Position numbers and translations under genes: made by a program. Source: Burkholderia sp. Nafp2/4-1b (GTDB taxonomy: Bacteria > Pseudomonadota > Gammaproteobacteria > Burkholderiales > Burkholderiaceae). Taken from it: a DNA stretch of 64,000 nt. Below are positions 44,141 to 53,340 of this stretch, one piece after another. The notes beneath the pieces are model-generated. The model did not search any database. It saw only the letters and a list, made by a program, of their open reading frames with translations, and was not told the origin of the DNA. The first letter of the stretch is position 1. The number at the start of each line of letters is the position of its first letter. Where the stretch lies: contig NZ_ML058626.1 of NCBI RefSeq assembly GCF_003635165.1, positions 135,558 to 199,557 on the forward strand, in the 5' to 3' direction.

Positions 44141-44969
44141 ACCACCGTCTTCATGGGAGACTCCTTCTCCTCCAGGGGCGGCGCCGCGCGACAGGTCGAC
44201 CCTGGAGACAGCCGTAGTCCACTGCCCGCGGGGGTGGCTCTCTACGGCTAACACCGACCGAATCAATCAATCGATCCGAATCCAGCAGTCCGCACCACTG
44301 AATTAATCCGGATAAATAATGTGCGCGATTGTTTATCGGATTGGCGCTCGGAATTTCCCATCCTCGAAACGATTCGCTGAGCGAAAGCAAAATGTAATGA
44401 CGGGGATGTGCCCTGACCAGCACGTAGACGACCGCCCGTGGCCGTCCAGCGCGGTCCCGACGACACGAAGCGCGTCGATTCCCGTCCGCGTCCGGCGTCG
44501 CACGCCATGCGGCCCGAAATTCCCCTTGAAATCCCCGATTCGAATTTCTAGCATTATTCGAAATCGGAACTGAATCACGGCGGAAACGGGACGCGCCTTT
44601 CGGCATCCCGGGAATATCAAAAAAGTATTCGAAAATCAAGCGACTGCCCGACGATACTGAAAACAGGCCGGTCATGCGCAAGCAAGGCCGGGGGAATCAT
44701 GAACAAGCAAGCAGCGATGTGCACGCGGCCCGATACCTCGTCGAGCACGTGTGCGTGCGTGTGGCACGGCGCCGCCCACCCGCCGCGCAGCGTCGCGCGT
44801 CCTTTCCCTCCCGACTCCTGACACCCCACGCGCGATCGCGCCCGGAACCCGGCTTTCATACTCATCTCCCGCGACACGGCGGCCGCGTAGCAGCCCGCAT
44901 GCGGCCGGCGTGACGACGTGTGTCGCGCATTCGACGCAACGACATAACAATTCGAACGAGGGACGCAGC
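44141..44969. other. Long intergenic region between the Tad locus and the Mo-hydroxylase operon
   Basis: These 830 bp have no gene that I can support. The part from about 44260 to 44660 is markedly richer in A/T than its flanks (for example AATTAATCCGGATAAATAATGTG), which is unusual for this chromosome and suits a promoter region, a small RNA or a remnant of acquired DNA. The last 30 bp carry the promoter-proximal leader of the Mo-hydroxylase gene. Confidence 0.4.
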
Positions 44970-47699
44970 ATGGCCATTCATGTGCCTGTGACACGCCGGA
45001 CGTTTCTGAAGCTCGCCGGTAGCGGCGCCGTGGTCGCCGTTTCGGTCACGCATTTGCCGGCACTCGTGCTCGCCGCGGGCGACACGCCGGCCGATCCGAA
45101 CGCGCCGAACTGGGCGCCGGTGCCCGGCAAGGCGCGCTGGCGCATCGACGGCATGCCGAAGGTGACGGGCCAGAAAATCTACGCACGCGACTTCAAGGCC
45201 CGCGACTTCGTCGGCTGGCCGCAGCAGGAGAACTGGCTCTACGCGCTGCGCTGCGACCGGGTCGACGCCGTGTACCAGGGCTACGACCTCGGCGTGCTGC
45301 CGGCGGAACTGCGGCCGATCGCCGTCGTCGACAACGCATTGCTGAGCGCGCACCGGATTCCGCTCGCACCGGAGGCAGATCCGATCGCGAACCAGGATAT
45401 CTACTGGCTCGCGCGAGCGGGTTATCCGGCCGACTGCTACGGGCAACCGGCCGCGCTGCTGATCTTCGAGAACTTCGATGTCTATCGCCGCGCGAAGAAG
45501 CTGCTCGACTTCAATCGCAGCGTGATTCGCTACGGCGCGCCGGTCGGCAAGGGCGCGGCCGCACCGGTCGTGCCGTATGCGCCGGTGACCGTCTACGTGC
45601 GCGACGACGCACGACAGTTCAGCTACGTCGGCAACTACCAGACCGACAGCCACGGCAAGCCGACCGCGAAGTACCTGGAGGAACGCGAGGCCGCGGTCGC
45701 CGACATCGATGCGACGATTGCGCGCAACGCGGCCGCCGGCGAGTGGATCGGTGTTCGGGCGACCGGCGACGAAGGGTTCGAGACGCCGGCGATGGACCCG
45801 ATGTTCATGGAGCCGGAGGCCGGGCTTGCGTGGTACGACGCATCCGCCGCGAAAATGAGCCTCGTGCTCGGCACGCAGTCGGCGAACGACGACGCGGGCG
45901 GCGCATGTGCGCTGTTCGACGGCAGCGACGTGTCGGTCAAGGAGGCCCATGTGATCGCGTGCTACCCGGGCGGTGGCTTCGGCGGCCGCGACAAATCGTA
46001 TTTCCCGCTGTACCTGGCGCTCGCGGCACCGTTCGCGAAGGGCGCGCTGCGCTGGCAGCAGTCGCGCTACGAGCAATTCCAGGTTGGCCTGAAGCGCTGC
46101 GAAACGCAGTTCTCCGAATCGCTGTGGTTCGACCGCCGCGGCAAGCTCGAAGCGATCACCTGCGATTTCCTGATGAACGGCGGCGGAAAGAAAAACTTGT
46201 CGCCGTACGTCGCGCAGCTCGCCGCATTGAGCGCGATGAGCTGCTACGAGATTCCGCGGGCCCGTGCGCAGGCCGCATCGACCTACACGCGGGAAGTGTT
46301 CGGCGGATCGCAACGCGGCTTCGGCGGCCCGCAGGCGTTCATGGCGATCGAGACGCTGATGGACGAGGCCGCGCGCCGGCTCGGACTGTCGCCGTTCGAG
46401 ATCCGGCGCGCGAATCTGCTCGGCAAGGCGCCCGAGCTCGGCAAGGGGCGCGCGATCACCGGTGCGCCGATCCTGTTCGACCTGCAGCTGGATGCGCTGC
46501 TCGACCGGCTCGAACGTCATCCGTTGTGGATCGAGCGCGAACAGGCGCGGGCCGAGCGCAGCGCGCGCAAGCTCCGGTACGGCGTCGGTCTAGCGATGGC
46601 GAACGAAGCGTTCGGCACGTCCGGCGACGGGATGTTCGGCATGGTGCAGATCCTGCCCGACAGCAGCGTGCGCGTGGTCACGCCGTACACCGACATGGGC
46701 AACGGCGCGGCCACGACGCTGGGTCTCGCACCGGCCGAATTTCTCGGGCAAAACGCGCAAACGATTGCGATGAGCGAGATCGGACCGTTCAACGCGCTGG
46801 GGCTCAGCCCGAAGCTGCCGCAAAGCGATCCGAAGTGGGTGCGCTACAACTACGGTTCGTCGAGCGCGTGCCTTGGAGCGTTCCATCAGTACCACGCGGT
46901 GAAGGGCGCCGCGCAGGCGCTGTTCCTGCAAAGCGTGCTGCCGGCCGCGCGCGTGTTGTGGGGCGTCCCGGTGCGTGCCGAGGACGTGCGCTGGGTCGAT
47001 CGCGCGCTCGTCGCGAACGGCCTCGCCCCGATTGCGTGGCCGGCGCTGCTCGGCACGATCACGAAGCTCGGCCTGCAGACGGTCGCGGCCGTGCATGCGA
47101 GCTATGCCGGGTACTTCTGGAAGGGAACCTATCCGTTCGCGTCCGGCACTGCGCAGGTCGACTACGACTACGTGGCGGTCGGCCTCGACCCGTACTACCT
47201 GACGCCGCTGACGCGCACGCTGCAGGCGCCGCCCGTGAATACGACGCTCTATGGGCGCACGACCTATGCGCCGTCGGCGGCGCTCGTCGCGGTGTCCGTC
47301 GATGCGGCGAGCGGGCGCGTGAAGGTCGAGCGCGTGGTAACGGCCGTCAGCGTCGGCCGGCAGTTGTCGCCGGAGCTCGTGGAAGGACAGTCGCAGGGCG
47401 CGGTCGCGATGGGCATCGGCAACGTGCTGACCGAAACGTGCCCGCTCGGGCCGGACGGACCGGGCGGCGGCCGATGGAATCTCGATCGCTACGAGGTCAC
47501 GCGGCTGCCGGATATTCCCGAGCAGGAGCTGATCGCGTTGCCGCCGCCCGGCGGCGATCCCGCGAACGCGCGCGGCATTGCGGAAGCGGTGATGTGTCCG
47601 ATCGCACCGGCGCTGCTCAATGCGCTCGCGATGGCGACGGGGCGGCGCTTCCGGGTGACGCCCGTGACGCCGGACAAGATTCGGGAGGCGCTGCAATGA
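44970..47699 (+). CDS. Molybdenum hydroxylase large subunit (xanthine dehydrogenase family), Tat-exported
   Basis: The 909-residue subunit begins with a Tat signal (TRRTFLKLAGSGAVVAVSVTH, twin Arg at 9-10) and then has the Mo-binding aldehyde-oxidase/xanthine-dehydrogenase domains, with GGGFGGRD, GSQRGFGGPQAF, GNGAATTLGLAPAEF and the C-terminal GGDPANARGIAEAVM (conserved Glu near the Mo site). It belongs to the IorB/aldehyde-oxidase-like branch rather than classical XdhB. The substrate, an aldehyde or N-heterocycle, is not evident. It would fold with cofactor in the cytoplasm and be exported with its 2Fe-2S partner. It overlaps the next gene by ATGA. Confidence 0.93.
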   Translation: MAIHVPVTRRTFLKLAGSGAVVAVSVTHLPALVLAAGDTPADPNAPNWAPVPGKARWRIDGMPKVTGQKIYARDFKARDFVGWPQQENWLYALRCDRVDAVYQGYDLGVLPAELRPIAVVDNALLSAHRIPLAPEADPIANQDIYWLARAGYPADCYGQPAALLIFENFDVYRRAKKLLDFNRSVIRYGAPVGKGAAAPVVPYAPVTVYVRDDARQFSYVGNYQTDSHGKPTAKYLEEREAAVADIDATIARNAAAGEWIGVRATGDEGFETPAMDPMFMEPEAGLAWYDASAAKMSLVLGTQSANDDAGGACALFDGSDVSVKEAHVIACYPGGGFGGRDKSYFPLYLALAAPFAKGALRWQQSRYEQFQVGLKRCETQFSESLWFDRRGKLEAITCDFLMNGGGKKNLSPYVAQLAALSAMSCYEIPRARAQAASTYTREVFGGSQRGFGGPQAFMAIETLMDEAARRLGLSPFEIRRANLLGKAPELGKGRAITGAPILFDLQLDALLDRLERHPLWIEREQARAERSARKLRYGVGLAMANEAFGTSGDGMFGMVQILPDSSVRVVTPYTDMGNGAATTLGLAPAEFLGQNAQTIAMSEIGPFNALGLSPKLPQSDPKWVRYNYGSSSACLGAFHQYHAVKGAAQALFLQSVLPAARVLWGVPVRAEDVRWVDRALVANGLAPIAWPALLGTITKLGLQTVAAVHASYAGYFWKGTYPFASGTAQVDYDYVAVGLDPYYLTPLTRTLQAPPVNTTLYGRTTYAPSAALVAVSVDAASGRVKVERVVTAVSVGRQLSPELVEGQSQGAVAMGIGNVLTETCPLGPDGPGGGRWNLDRYEVTRLPDIPEQELIALPPPGGDPANARGIAEAVMCPIAPALLNALAMATGRRFRVTPVTPDKIREALQ

Positions 47700-48214
47700 G
47701 CAATCCGGTGCGGATGACCATCAACGGCAGGCCCGTCGAAGCGGATGCGGCCGACGAGGACATGAACCTCATCGACTTCCTGCACGAGCGGCAGGACCTG
47801 ACGGGCACCAAGCTGTGCTGCGGCATCGGCGTGTGCCGCGCTTGCACGGTCGGCGTGCGCAACGCACCCGATGCGCCGATGGAAAAGACGCTGTCGTGCT
47901 CGACGCCGGTCAGCGCGATGGCGGGCATGCACGTGTACACGATCGAGGGGCTCGCGCAGGGCGGCGCGCTGTCGCCGCTGCAGCAGGGCTTTCTCGAGTC
48001 GTTCGCATTTCAGTGCGGCTACTGCGCGTCGGGCTTCCTGATGGCCGCGACCGCGATGCTCGATCATCTGCGCGCGCAACCGGTGCACGAGCGCGATCTG
48101 GACGCGATGATCGAAACCTGGGTCGGGGGCAACATCTGCCGCTGCACCGGTTACGTCAAATACATCGAGGCCATTCGCAAGGTGGCGATGCGCTACACGA
48201 AGGGGGCGGCATGA
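47696..48214 (+). CDS. 2Fe-2S subunit of the molybdenum hydroxylase
   Basis: The 172-residue protein has an N-terminal plant-type [2Fe-2S] domain (GTKLCCGIGVCRACTVGV and a fourth Cys in LSCSTPV) and a C-terminal helical [2Fe-2S] domain (QCGYCASGFLMAA and GNICRCTGYVKYIEAI). It moves electrons from the Mo site to the cytochrome. It has no signal peptide and would be carried to the periplasm with the Tat-tagged large subunit. Both its ends overlap neighbouring genes. Confidence 0.95.
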   Translation: MSNPVRMTINGRPVEADAADEDMNLIDFLHERQDLTGTKLCCGIGVCRACTVGVRNAPDAPMEKTLSCSTPVSAMAGMHVYTIEGLAQGGALSPLQQGFLESFAFQCGYCASGFLMAATAMLDHLRAQPVHERDLDAMIETWVGGNICRCTGYVKYIEAIRKVAMRYTKGAA

Positions 48215-49203
48215 CGATCAGAACCTGCGTCGTCGCGCTGGCGACGCTGCTGGCCGCGCAGGTCGCGCCCGTCGCGCTCGCGGCGGAGGACGGCGACGGG
48301 TCGCTGCACGCGTATGCGCAGCAGTGCACCGACGAAATCGGCGAGATTCCCGCATTCGACTGCAACGCCGGCACCGATGTGCCGATCACCGTCAACGGCC
48401 GCGTGCCCGCGCGCTATGCGGCGCACATGACGTGCGATCGTCCGGCGCTGCTGCCGTATGACGCGCCGACCTCCGGGCAGTGCACGCCGTATTCGAAGAT
48501 CCTCGACCTCTCGCACGGCGACACGCAGATCTCGGCGTTCTGCCGCCGCAAGCAGATCCGCGCGAACCGGAGCCCGTACTACGACGAAGTCGACATCGTG
48601 CTGCACCACGCCGGCAACGGCAAGACGTGCTGGTTTCATGCGGAGACGGCGGGCACGGGCGGCATGAACGCTGCGCGCGTGCCGCCGCCGAACGAGACGA
48701 CGCCGCCGCCCGGCCATCCGTCGGCGGCGGAATTCTGGTGGAAGCCGGCCGCGACCGCGACGAAGCGCTGCGTGTCGTGTCACGACGCGAGCCCCGTCAT
48801 GTACAGCCCGTGGATCGGGCAGGTCTGGAACAAGGTGCCGACCGATCCGTGGGGCAAGTACGTGAACCTCGGCGCCGACTTCGCATCCTGGACGTCGCAC
48901 GCGATCAGTACGCCGGGCAATACCTGCATCGGCTGTCACCGGATCGGCGACCAGAACAGCTGCAAGATCTATGTGCCGCTCGCGGCCGGCCTGCTGTCGC
49001 CGCCGCCGGGCAGCAACGCGCGCGCGAGCCGGTATCCGTTGACGCACTGGATGCCGATCGACAACAACCGGAGCCTTCACGAATGGACCGCGGCGAACGC
49101 GAAATCGGTGAGCGACCTGCTCGAATGCTGTTCGGCGCGCGGCAAGGATGATCCGAAGTGCAGCTTCACGCCGGCGGCGCAGGCCGCACAGGCGACGAAA
49201 TGA
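48211..49203 (+). CDS. Periplasmic c-type cytochrome partner of the Mo hydroxylase
   Basis: The 330-residue protein has a Sec signal peptide (MTIRTCVVALATLLAAQVAPVALAAEDG) and two CxxCH haem sites, CVSCH (187-191) and CIGCH (239-243). The rest contains several further Cys residues. No FAD subunit is present in this operon, so electrons from the 2Fe-2S subunit probably go to this cytochrome and then to the respiratory chain, as in other three-subunit bacterial aldehyde or nicotinate dehydrogenases. The family is not one I can name further. It overlaps the previous gene by ATGA. Confidence 0.9.
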   Translation: MTIRTCVVALATLLAAQVAPVALAAEDGDGSLHAYAQQCTDEIGEIPAFDCNAGTDVPITVNGRVPARYAAHMTCDRPALLPYDAPTSGQCTPYSKILDLSHGDTQISAFCRRKQIRANRSPYYDEVDIVLHHAGNGKTCWFHAETAGTGGMNAARVPPPNETTPPPGHPSAAEFWWKPAATATKRCVSCHDASPVMYSPWIGQVWNKVPTDPWGKYVNLGADFASWTSHAISTPGNTCIGCHRIGDQNSCKIYVPLAAGLLSPPPGSNARASRYPLTHWMPIDNNRSLHEWTAANAKSVSDLLECCSARGKDDPKCSFTPAAQAAQATK

Positions 49204-49230
49204 TCGGCGCGCGGGTCGCGCGCCGACGCG

Positions 49231-49602
49231 TCACGGCCGCCCCTCGCTCGGCACGTCCGCTGCCTTGCTCAGCTCCGCCATGATGATCCGCGCGAGCTCG
49301 TTGGCCGGTGCGCGTCCGTCGGGGCCGGTCCACGTCTTCGTCACGCTGCCGATGCGAAAGTGCGCGTTGGTCGGGATCGGCGTGCTGCTGCCGCGCACGG
49401 CCGTGCCGAACGACGCGAGCCAGTTGCCGTGCGGCGACTGCACATAGACGACCGCGCCGGGCGTCAGCGTGTCCGCGAGCATCGCGTTGATCTGCGGGCG
49501 CGCGCCGGTCGCATAGGCCGGTTCGCCGGAGTCGACCGAACTGTCGCCGCCGCAGGCGGACACGGCGATGCCGACGGCCAGTGCCGGAGCGATCGCCGCC
49601 AT
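49231..49602 (-). pseudogene. Internally deleted beta-lactamase-like serine hydrolase
   Basis: The 123-residue frame has a lipoprotein signal (VSACGG), ALADTLTPGAVVYVQSPHG and FRIGSVTKTWTG with the SxxK nucleophile motif of class C beta-lactamase/DD-peptidase-like hydrolases. These proteins normally continue for about 300 residues with YxN and HxG motifs. Here the frame passes from TKTWTG to a GPDGRAPANELARIIMAEL segment of the type found at the C-terminus, and ends. I infer one in-frame internal deletion. The frame is open, so a short protein could still be made, but it cannot be an active enzyme. Confidence 0.75.
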
Positions 49603-49656
49603 GCGCTGGTCAGACGATAACGGAGATGCCGGCCGGATTTCCGCGTCACCGCAGCG

Positions 49657-50613
49657 TCACTGGAAGTGATGCACGTAGCGCAGCACCATTCGCGTGCCTT
49701 GCGGACGATTACGCGCATAGACCTCGAAATATGCGTTGAACAGCAGGTGATCCTGCGGCGAGAAGCTGTACATCGCACCGGGCCCGATCGCGAGCACGGC
49801 TTCGCGCGTGCCGGCGACGTCCTGGCCGTTCGCCTTCATGTCGGTGGTCTGGCGCAGCCAGTAGCCGTTGAGCCCCAGCCGCAATCCGGGCCGCACTTCG
49901 TACTCGGTCGCGAAGTTCGCATGCACGGCCTGGCCGGCCTGCGTCGACGTGACGTCGGACCCGAGCGCGGTGGCCGGCTCGTGGTTGGTCGCGTTCCACA
50001 GATAGTGCAGCCGCCACGACACGGTCCATTTCGGCGTGATCCAGAAGGTGGCGGCCCAGTACGGATCGAACGACCAGAAATGGCTGCCCGGATTGATCGC
50101 GCGCGCCGGATCGTATGCGCCGGTCGGCGCGATGAACTGGAATTCCACGCGCTGCGCAAAGCGCGGCCCTTGCGCACCCATCACCGGATCGAACTGGATG
50201 AACGGGCCGAACAACAGATCGCCGAAGCCGGCACGCGAATTCAACGCGACGTTGCCGATCCCGTCGTTCGTATGCACGGACGCCACCCACGGCAGGATCA
50301 CGTCGAGCCCCGGATGCAGGCCGCCGAACGTCAGCGGCGACTGGTAGACGAGCTGGCTCAATCCCGCAAATAAGTCGATGTCCTGCTTCGGCAGCCCGAC
50401 CTGGTTGCCGGCGTTGTCGTTGATGCGCCCGGCCGTGTAGTACTCGAGATACTGCGTGCCATACCAGCCGGAGCCGGCCGGCGGCATCCCGTCGAGGAAG
50501 CTGGTCATCCCCAGGTTGACCGACGGGAGATCGGTCGCGTGAGCCGGCGCGTGGGCTGTCAGGCCGACCAACACGAGGCCTGCAATCGCAAGCAGGCGAG
50601 AGCCGCATTTCAT
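49657..50613 (-). CDS. Outer-membrane protein of the phenol-degradation meta-pathway family (SphA-like)
   Basis: The 318-residue protein has a signal peptide (RLLAIAGLVLVGLTAHAPAHATDLP) and a series of beta-strand segments with aromatic ends to the final VLRYVHHF, the pattern of the MetA-pathway phenol-degradation outer-membrane family (PF13557). Such proteins are often beside aromatic-degradation genes and probably form uptake channels. The ribosome site AGGAGGT lies 7 nt before the ATG at 50613 (and 4 nt before one at 50616). It shares the strand with, and lies just downstream of, the flavin-monooxygenase genes. Confidence 0.88.
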   Translation of the reverse strand: MKCGSRLLAIAGLVLVGLTAHAPAHATDLPSVNLGMTSFLDGMPPAGSGWYGTQYLEYYTAGRINDNAGNQVGLPKQDIDLFAGLSQLVYQSPLTFGGLHPGLDVILPWVASVHTNDGIGNVALNSRAGFGDLLFGPFIQFDPVMGAQGPRFAQRVEFQFIAPTGAYDPARAINPGSHFWSFDPYWAATFWITPKWTVSWRLHYLWNATNHEPATALGSDVTSTQAGQAVHANFATEYEVRPGLRLGLNGYWLRQTTDMKANGQDVAGTREAVLAIGPGAMYSFSPQDHLLFNAYFEVYARNRPQGTRMVLRYVHHFQ

Positions 50614-50649
50614 CATCACCACCTCCTGAAGCTTTGTTTGTATGACTAA

Positions 50650-51177
50650 TCAACCGGCGCGAGCAATGTCGGGATGGGCCGAGATCGCGCGATACTGGCC
50701 CGCATGGAAGACGAGCGGCGGCTTGCCGAATGCGTCGAATTGCTCGATCTCGCCGATGAACAGCAGATGGTCGCCGCCCTCGTAATGACCGATGTTGCGG
50801 CACACGAAACGGGCGCTCGAGCCGTCGAGGCACGGCACGCCGCCCACGTCGGCGTCGACGTGCGGCACGCCGTCGAACTTGTCGGCGCTCGGCGTCGCGA
50901 AGCGGCGCGACAGCTCGATCTGGTCGTGCGCGAGGATATTGATCGCGAAGTGCGTGGCCGCGACGAAATCCGGGCGGCTCGGCGCGACCTTGCGCAGGCT
51001 CCACAGCACGAGCGGCGGGTCGAGCGACAGCGACGAGAACGAATTGGCGGTGAGACCGACCTTGCGCCCGTCCTGCGAGCGCGTGGTGATTACGGTCACG
51101 CCGGTCGGAAACTGCCCGAAGGCGGCACGCAACTGCAGCGGATCGACGGCCGCGGCGCAGGAAGCGGTGGTGTTCAT
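50650..51177 (-). CDS. Flavin reductase, StyB-type
   Basis: The 175-residue protein has the flavin reductase domain: LRAAFGQFPTGVTVITTRSQDG, GLTANSFSSLSLDPPLVLWSL, FAINILAHDQIELSRRFA and the C-terminal GDHLLFIGEIEQF. It would supply reduced FAD to the adjacent StyA-like oxygenase, whose gene ends 5 bp away on the same strand. Its length is typical for the StyB/HpaC family. Confidence 0.94.
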   Translation of the reverse strand: MNTTASCAAAVDPLQLRAAFGQFPTGVTVITTRSQDGRKVGLTANSFSSLSLDPPLVLWSLRKVAPSRPDFVAATHFAINILAHDQIELSRRFATPSADKFDGVPHVDADVGGVPCLDGSSARFVCRNIGHYEGGDHLLFIGEIEQFDAFGKPPLVFHAGQYRAISAHPDIARAG

Positions 51178-51182
51178 GGCGC

Positions 51183-52421
51183 TTACTCCGAACGGGCGGC
51201 GTGTTCGCGGATCAGCGCCGCACAGGCCGACGGCTCGAACCACCACGGTGCGAATTCGCGCGGATCGTCGAAGCCGTTGACGATCGTCGACGCGAGCGAC
51301 GGGAACTGACCGGCGGCGCCGAGCAGCTCGAGGATGTGCGGCGGCGGCGGGGTGAGCAGCGAGTTGGTCCAGCGCACGACGTGCTGCGCATAGGCCCAGT
51401 AGCGTTCGAACGTGTCGTGCATCCAGCCTTCGTCGAACGGCGCGGTTTCGCGCGCGAGGATCGCGTCGCCGTACACCTTCGCGCACTTGGCCGCGTTGTT
51501 CGAGCCCTGGCCGGTGATCGGATCGTTGACGACCACCGCATCGGCCATGCCGAACACGGTGCGGCCCGACGGCAGGCGGAAGAAAGGCTTGCGCACGGTC
51601 GGCGTGAAGCGCCCGGACAGCGTGCCGTTCGGATCGGTGAGCTCGACGTCGCGGCAGCGCTCGAATTCCCACGGCACGTACTGCTGCAGGAACGACAGGC
51701 TGCGGTCGAGATGCTGCTCGGGCGTCTTCACGTCGGCCCAGCAGTCGAGCGGGCCGCCGGGGATGCCTTCGAACACCATGATCTCGCACGGGCCGGTCGT
51801 GGTCAGCGCGGGAAACACGAAGTACTCGCCGATGCCGGGCAGCAGATTGAAGCGCACGCGCGAATACGGCTGGCTCGGCGTCATGCCCTTCACGTAGGTG
51901 AGGGCCAGTGCGCGTTGCGGGCGCTCGAACGCGCTGCGCGCATCGTCGCGGCCCAGCAGGTTCACGACTTCGCCCTTGCCGGCCGCGAGCAGCACGAGAT
52001 CGTGGCTGCGCGCGAGCTCCTCGAGCTCCGGCACGCCGACGTCGCAGATGCGCACGTCCGCGCCGCGGCGCCGGATCGCGTCGAGCCAGTCGGCCATCTT
52101 CACGCGCTGGTCGACCGATTGCGCATAGCGGGTCAACCGCGACGACCAGTCGAGTGCCTTGCCGCCGTTGCCGTCCGGATGCGGCACCGCGATCCCGATG
52201 CCGTCGACCGACGGGCACGCTTCTTCCCACGTGTTCAGCCCGAGATCGCGCTCGATCTGCAGCGCGGTATGGAACATGCACTGGCTCGACATGACCTTGC
52301 CGGTGCGGATCTGCTCCGCGTCGCGATTGGTCGCGAGCGTGACGTGATAGCCCTGGTCGAGCAGCGTGAAGGCGAGTTGCAGGCCGGACTGGCCGGCGCC
52401 GACGATAGCGATGCGTTTCAT
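51183..52421 (-). CDS. StyA-like flavin-dependent styrene/indole monooxygenase
   Basis: The 412-residue oxygenase begins with RIAIVGAGQSGLQLAFTLLDQGYHVTL (FAD-binding GxGxxG) and has the StyA-type TLATNRDAEQIRTGKVMSSQCMFH split across its second helix, plus FGMADAVVVNDPITGQGSNNAAKC at the FAD site. Two-component StyA/StyB-type enzymes epoxidise styrene or indole using reduced FAD from the reductase. The neighbouring SDR and DLH-SnoaL genes resemble indole-degradation (iif-type) clusters rather than styrene ones, which also carry isomerase and StyC genes absent here. Indole as substrate is inference. Confidence 0.93.
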   Translation of the reverse strand: MKRIAIVGAGQSGLQLAFTLLDQGYHVTLATNRDAEQIRTGKVMSSQCMFHTALQIERDLGLNTWEEACPSVDGIGIAVPHPDGNGGKALDWSSRLTRYAQSVDQRVKMADWLDAIRRRGADVRICDVGVPELEELARSHDLVLLAAGKGEVVNLLGRDDARSAFERPQRALALTYVKGMTPSQPYSRVRFNLLPGIGEYFVFPALTTTGPCEIMVFEGIPGGPLDCWADVKTPEQHLDRSLSFLQQYVPWEFERCRDVELTDPNGTLSGRFTPTVRKPFFRLPSGRTVFGMADAVVVNDPITGQGSNNAAKCAKVYGDAILARETAPFDEGWMHDTFERYWAYAQHVVRWTNSLLTPPPPHILELLGAAGQFPSLASTIVNGFDDPREFAPWWFEPSACAALIREHAARSE

Positions 52422-52484
52422 GATGAAATCCTTCGTATAACGAATTACTTGATCCGGAATGCGACCCGGTGGTGACGATCTCGT

Positions 52485-53273
52485 TTACTCGGCCAGACGC
52501 GGAATCGCCGGCACGGCCTGCTCGGGTCCCATCGCGGAATAGCCGCCGTCCACCGCATAGTCGGCGCCCGTCACGAAGCTCGCCGCGTCGCTGCACAGGA
52601 ACGTGACGACCTGCGCGACTTCCGCCGGGTCGCCGACGCGACCGAGCAGATGAAACGGCGCGGCCACGCGGTCCGTCTTCGCGCGGTCGCCGTGCGTCAG
52701 CTCGTCCATCACGCGCGACCACGTCCATCCCGGCGACACCGAGTTGACGCGAATCCGGTCGGCGGCGAGATCCATCGCCATGCTGCGCGTCAACTGCCGC
52801 ATCGCCGCCTTCGAGGTCGGATAGAGCCAGCGGCCGGTCTGCGCACATTGCGCGGAGATCGAGCTGAAGTTCACGATCGCACCGCCGCCGCGGCGCGTCA
52901 GGTAGGGGTGCACGGCCTTCACGAGCATCGCGGCCGATACGACGTTGACGTCCATTGCCGCGAGCCAGTCGTTGCGCGTCGCCTGGATGCCGTTGTCGAC
53001 ATAGCTGCACGCGAGGTTGATCAGCAGGTCGATCGAGCCGAAGCGTTCGGCGACGGCCGACACCGCGCGTTCGATTGCACGGTCGTCGGTGATATCGGTC
53101 ACGATGAACATGCCGCGTTCGCCGAGGGCATCGGCCACGCGTGCGCCGTTCTGCACATCGAGATCGAGGATCGCGACGCACGCGCCGGCGCGGTTCAGGT
53201 CCTGCGCGACGGCGGCACCGATCAGCGTGGCGCCGCCGGTGACGAGCGCGACTTTGCCGGAAAGAGCAGTCAT
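52485..53273 (-). CDS. Short-chain dehydrogenase/reductase of the indole-type cluster
   Basis: The 262-residue protein has the SDR features: cofactor motif VTGGATLIGAAVAQ (TGxxxxIG), the NxxxS and YxxxK catalytic set in FSSISAQCAQTGRWLYPTSKAAM, and the C-terminal FLCSDAASFVTGADYAVDGGY. It would oxidise a diol or alcohol with NAD(P). In iif-type indole pathways an SDR oxidises the indole dihydrodiol made by the StyA-like enzyme, which fits its position immediately upstream in this minus-strand operon. Confidence 0.93.
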   Translation of the reverse strand: MTALSGKVALVTGGATLIGAAVAQDLNRAGACVAILDLDVQNGARVADALGERGMFIVTDITDDRAIERAVSAVAERFGSIDLLINLACSYVDNGIQATRNDWLAAMDVNVVSAAMLVKAVHPYLTRRGGGAIVNFSSISAQCAQTGRWLYPTSKAAMRQLTRSMAMDLAADRIRVNSVSPGWTWSRVMDELTHGDRAKTDRVAAPFHLLGRVGDPAEVAQVVTFLCSDAASFVTGADYAVDGGYSAMGPEQAVPAIPRLAE

Positions 53274-53340
53274 GGGGTGTCTCCTGGATGGTTGGAATCG
53301 ACGCGGCTCGGGTGCGCCGCGCCGCGCGCTGGTCCGGCGC

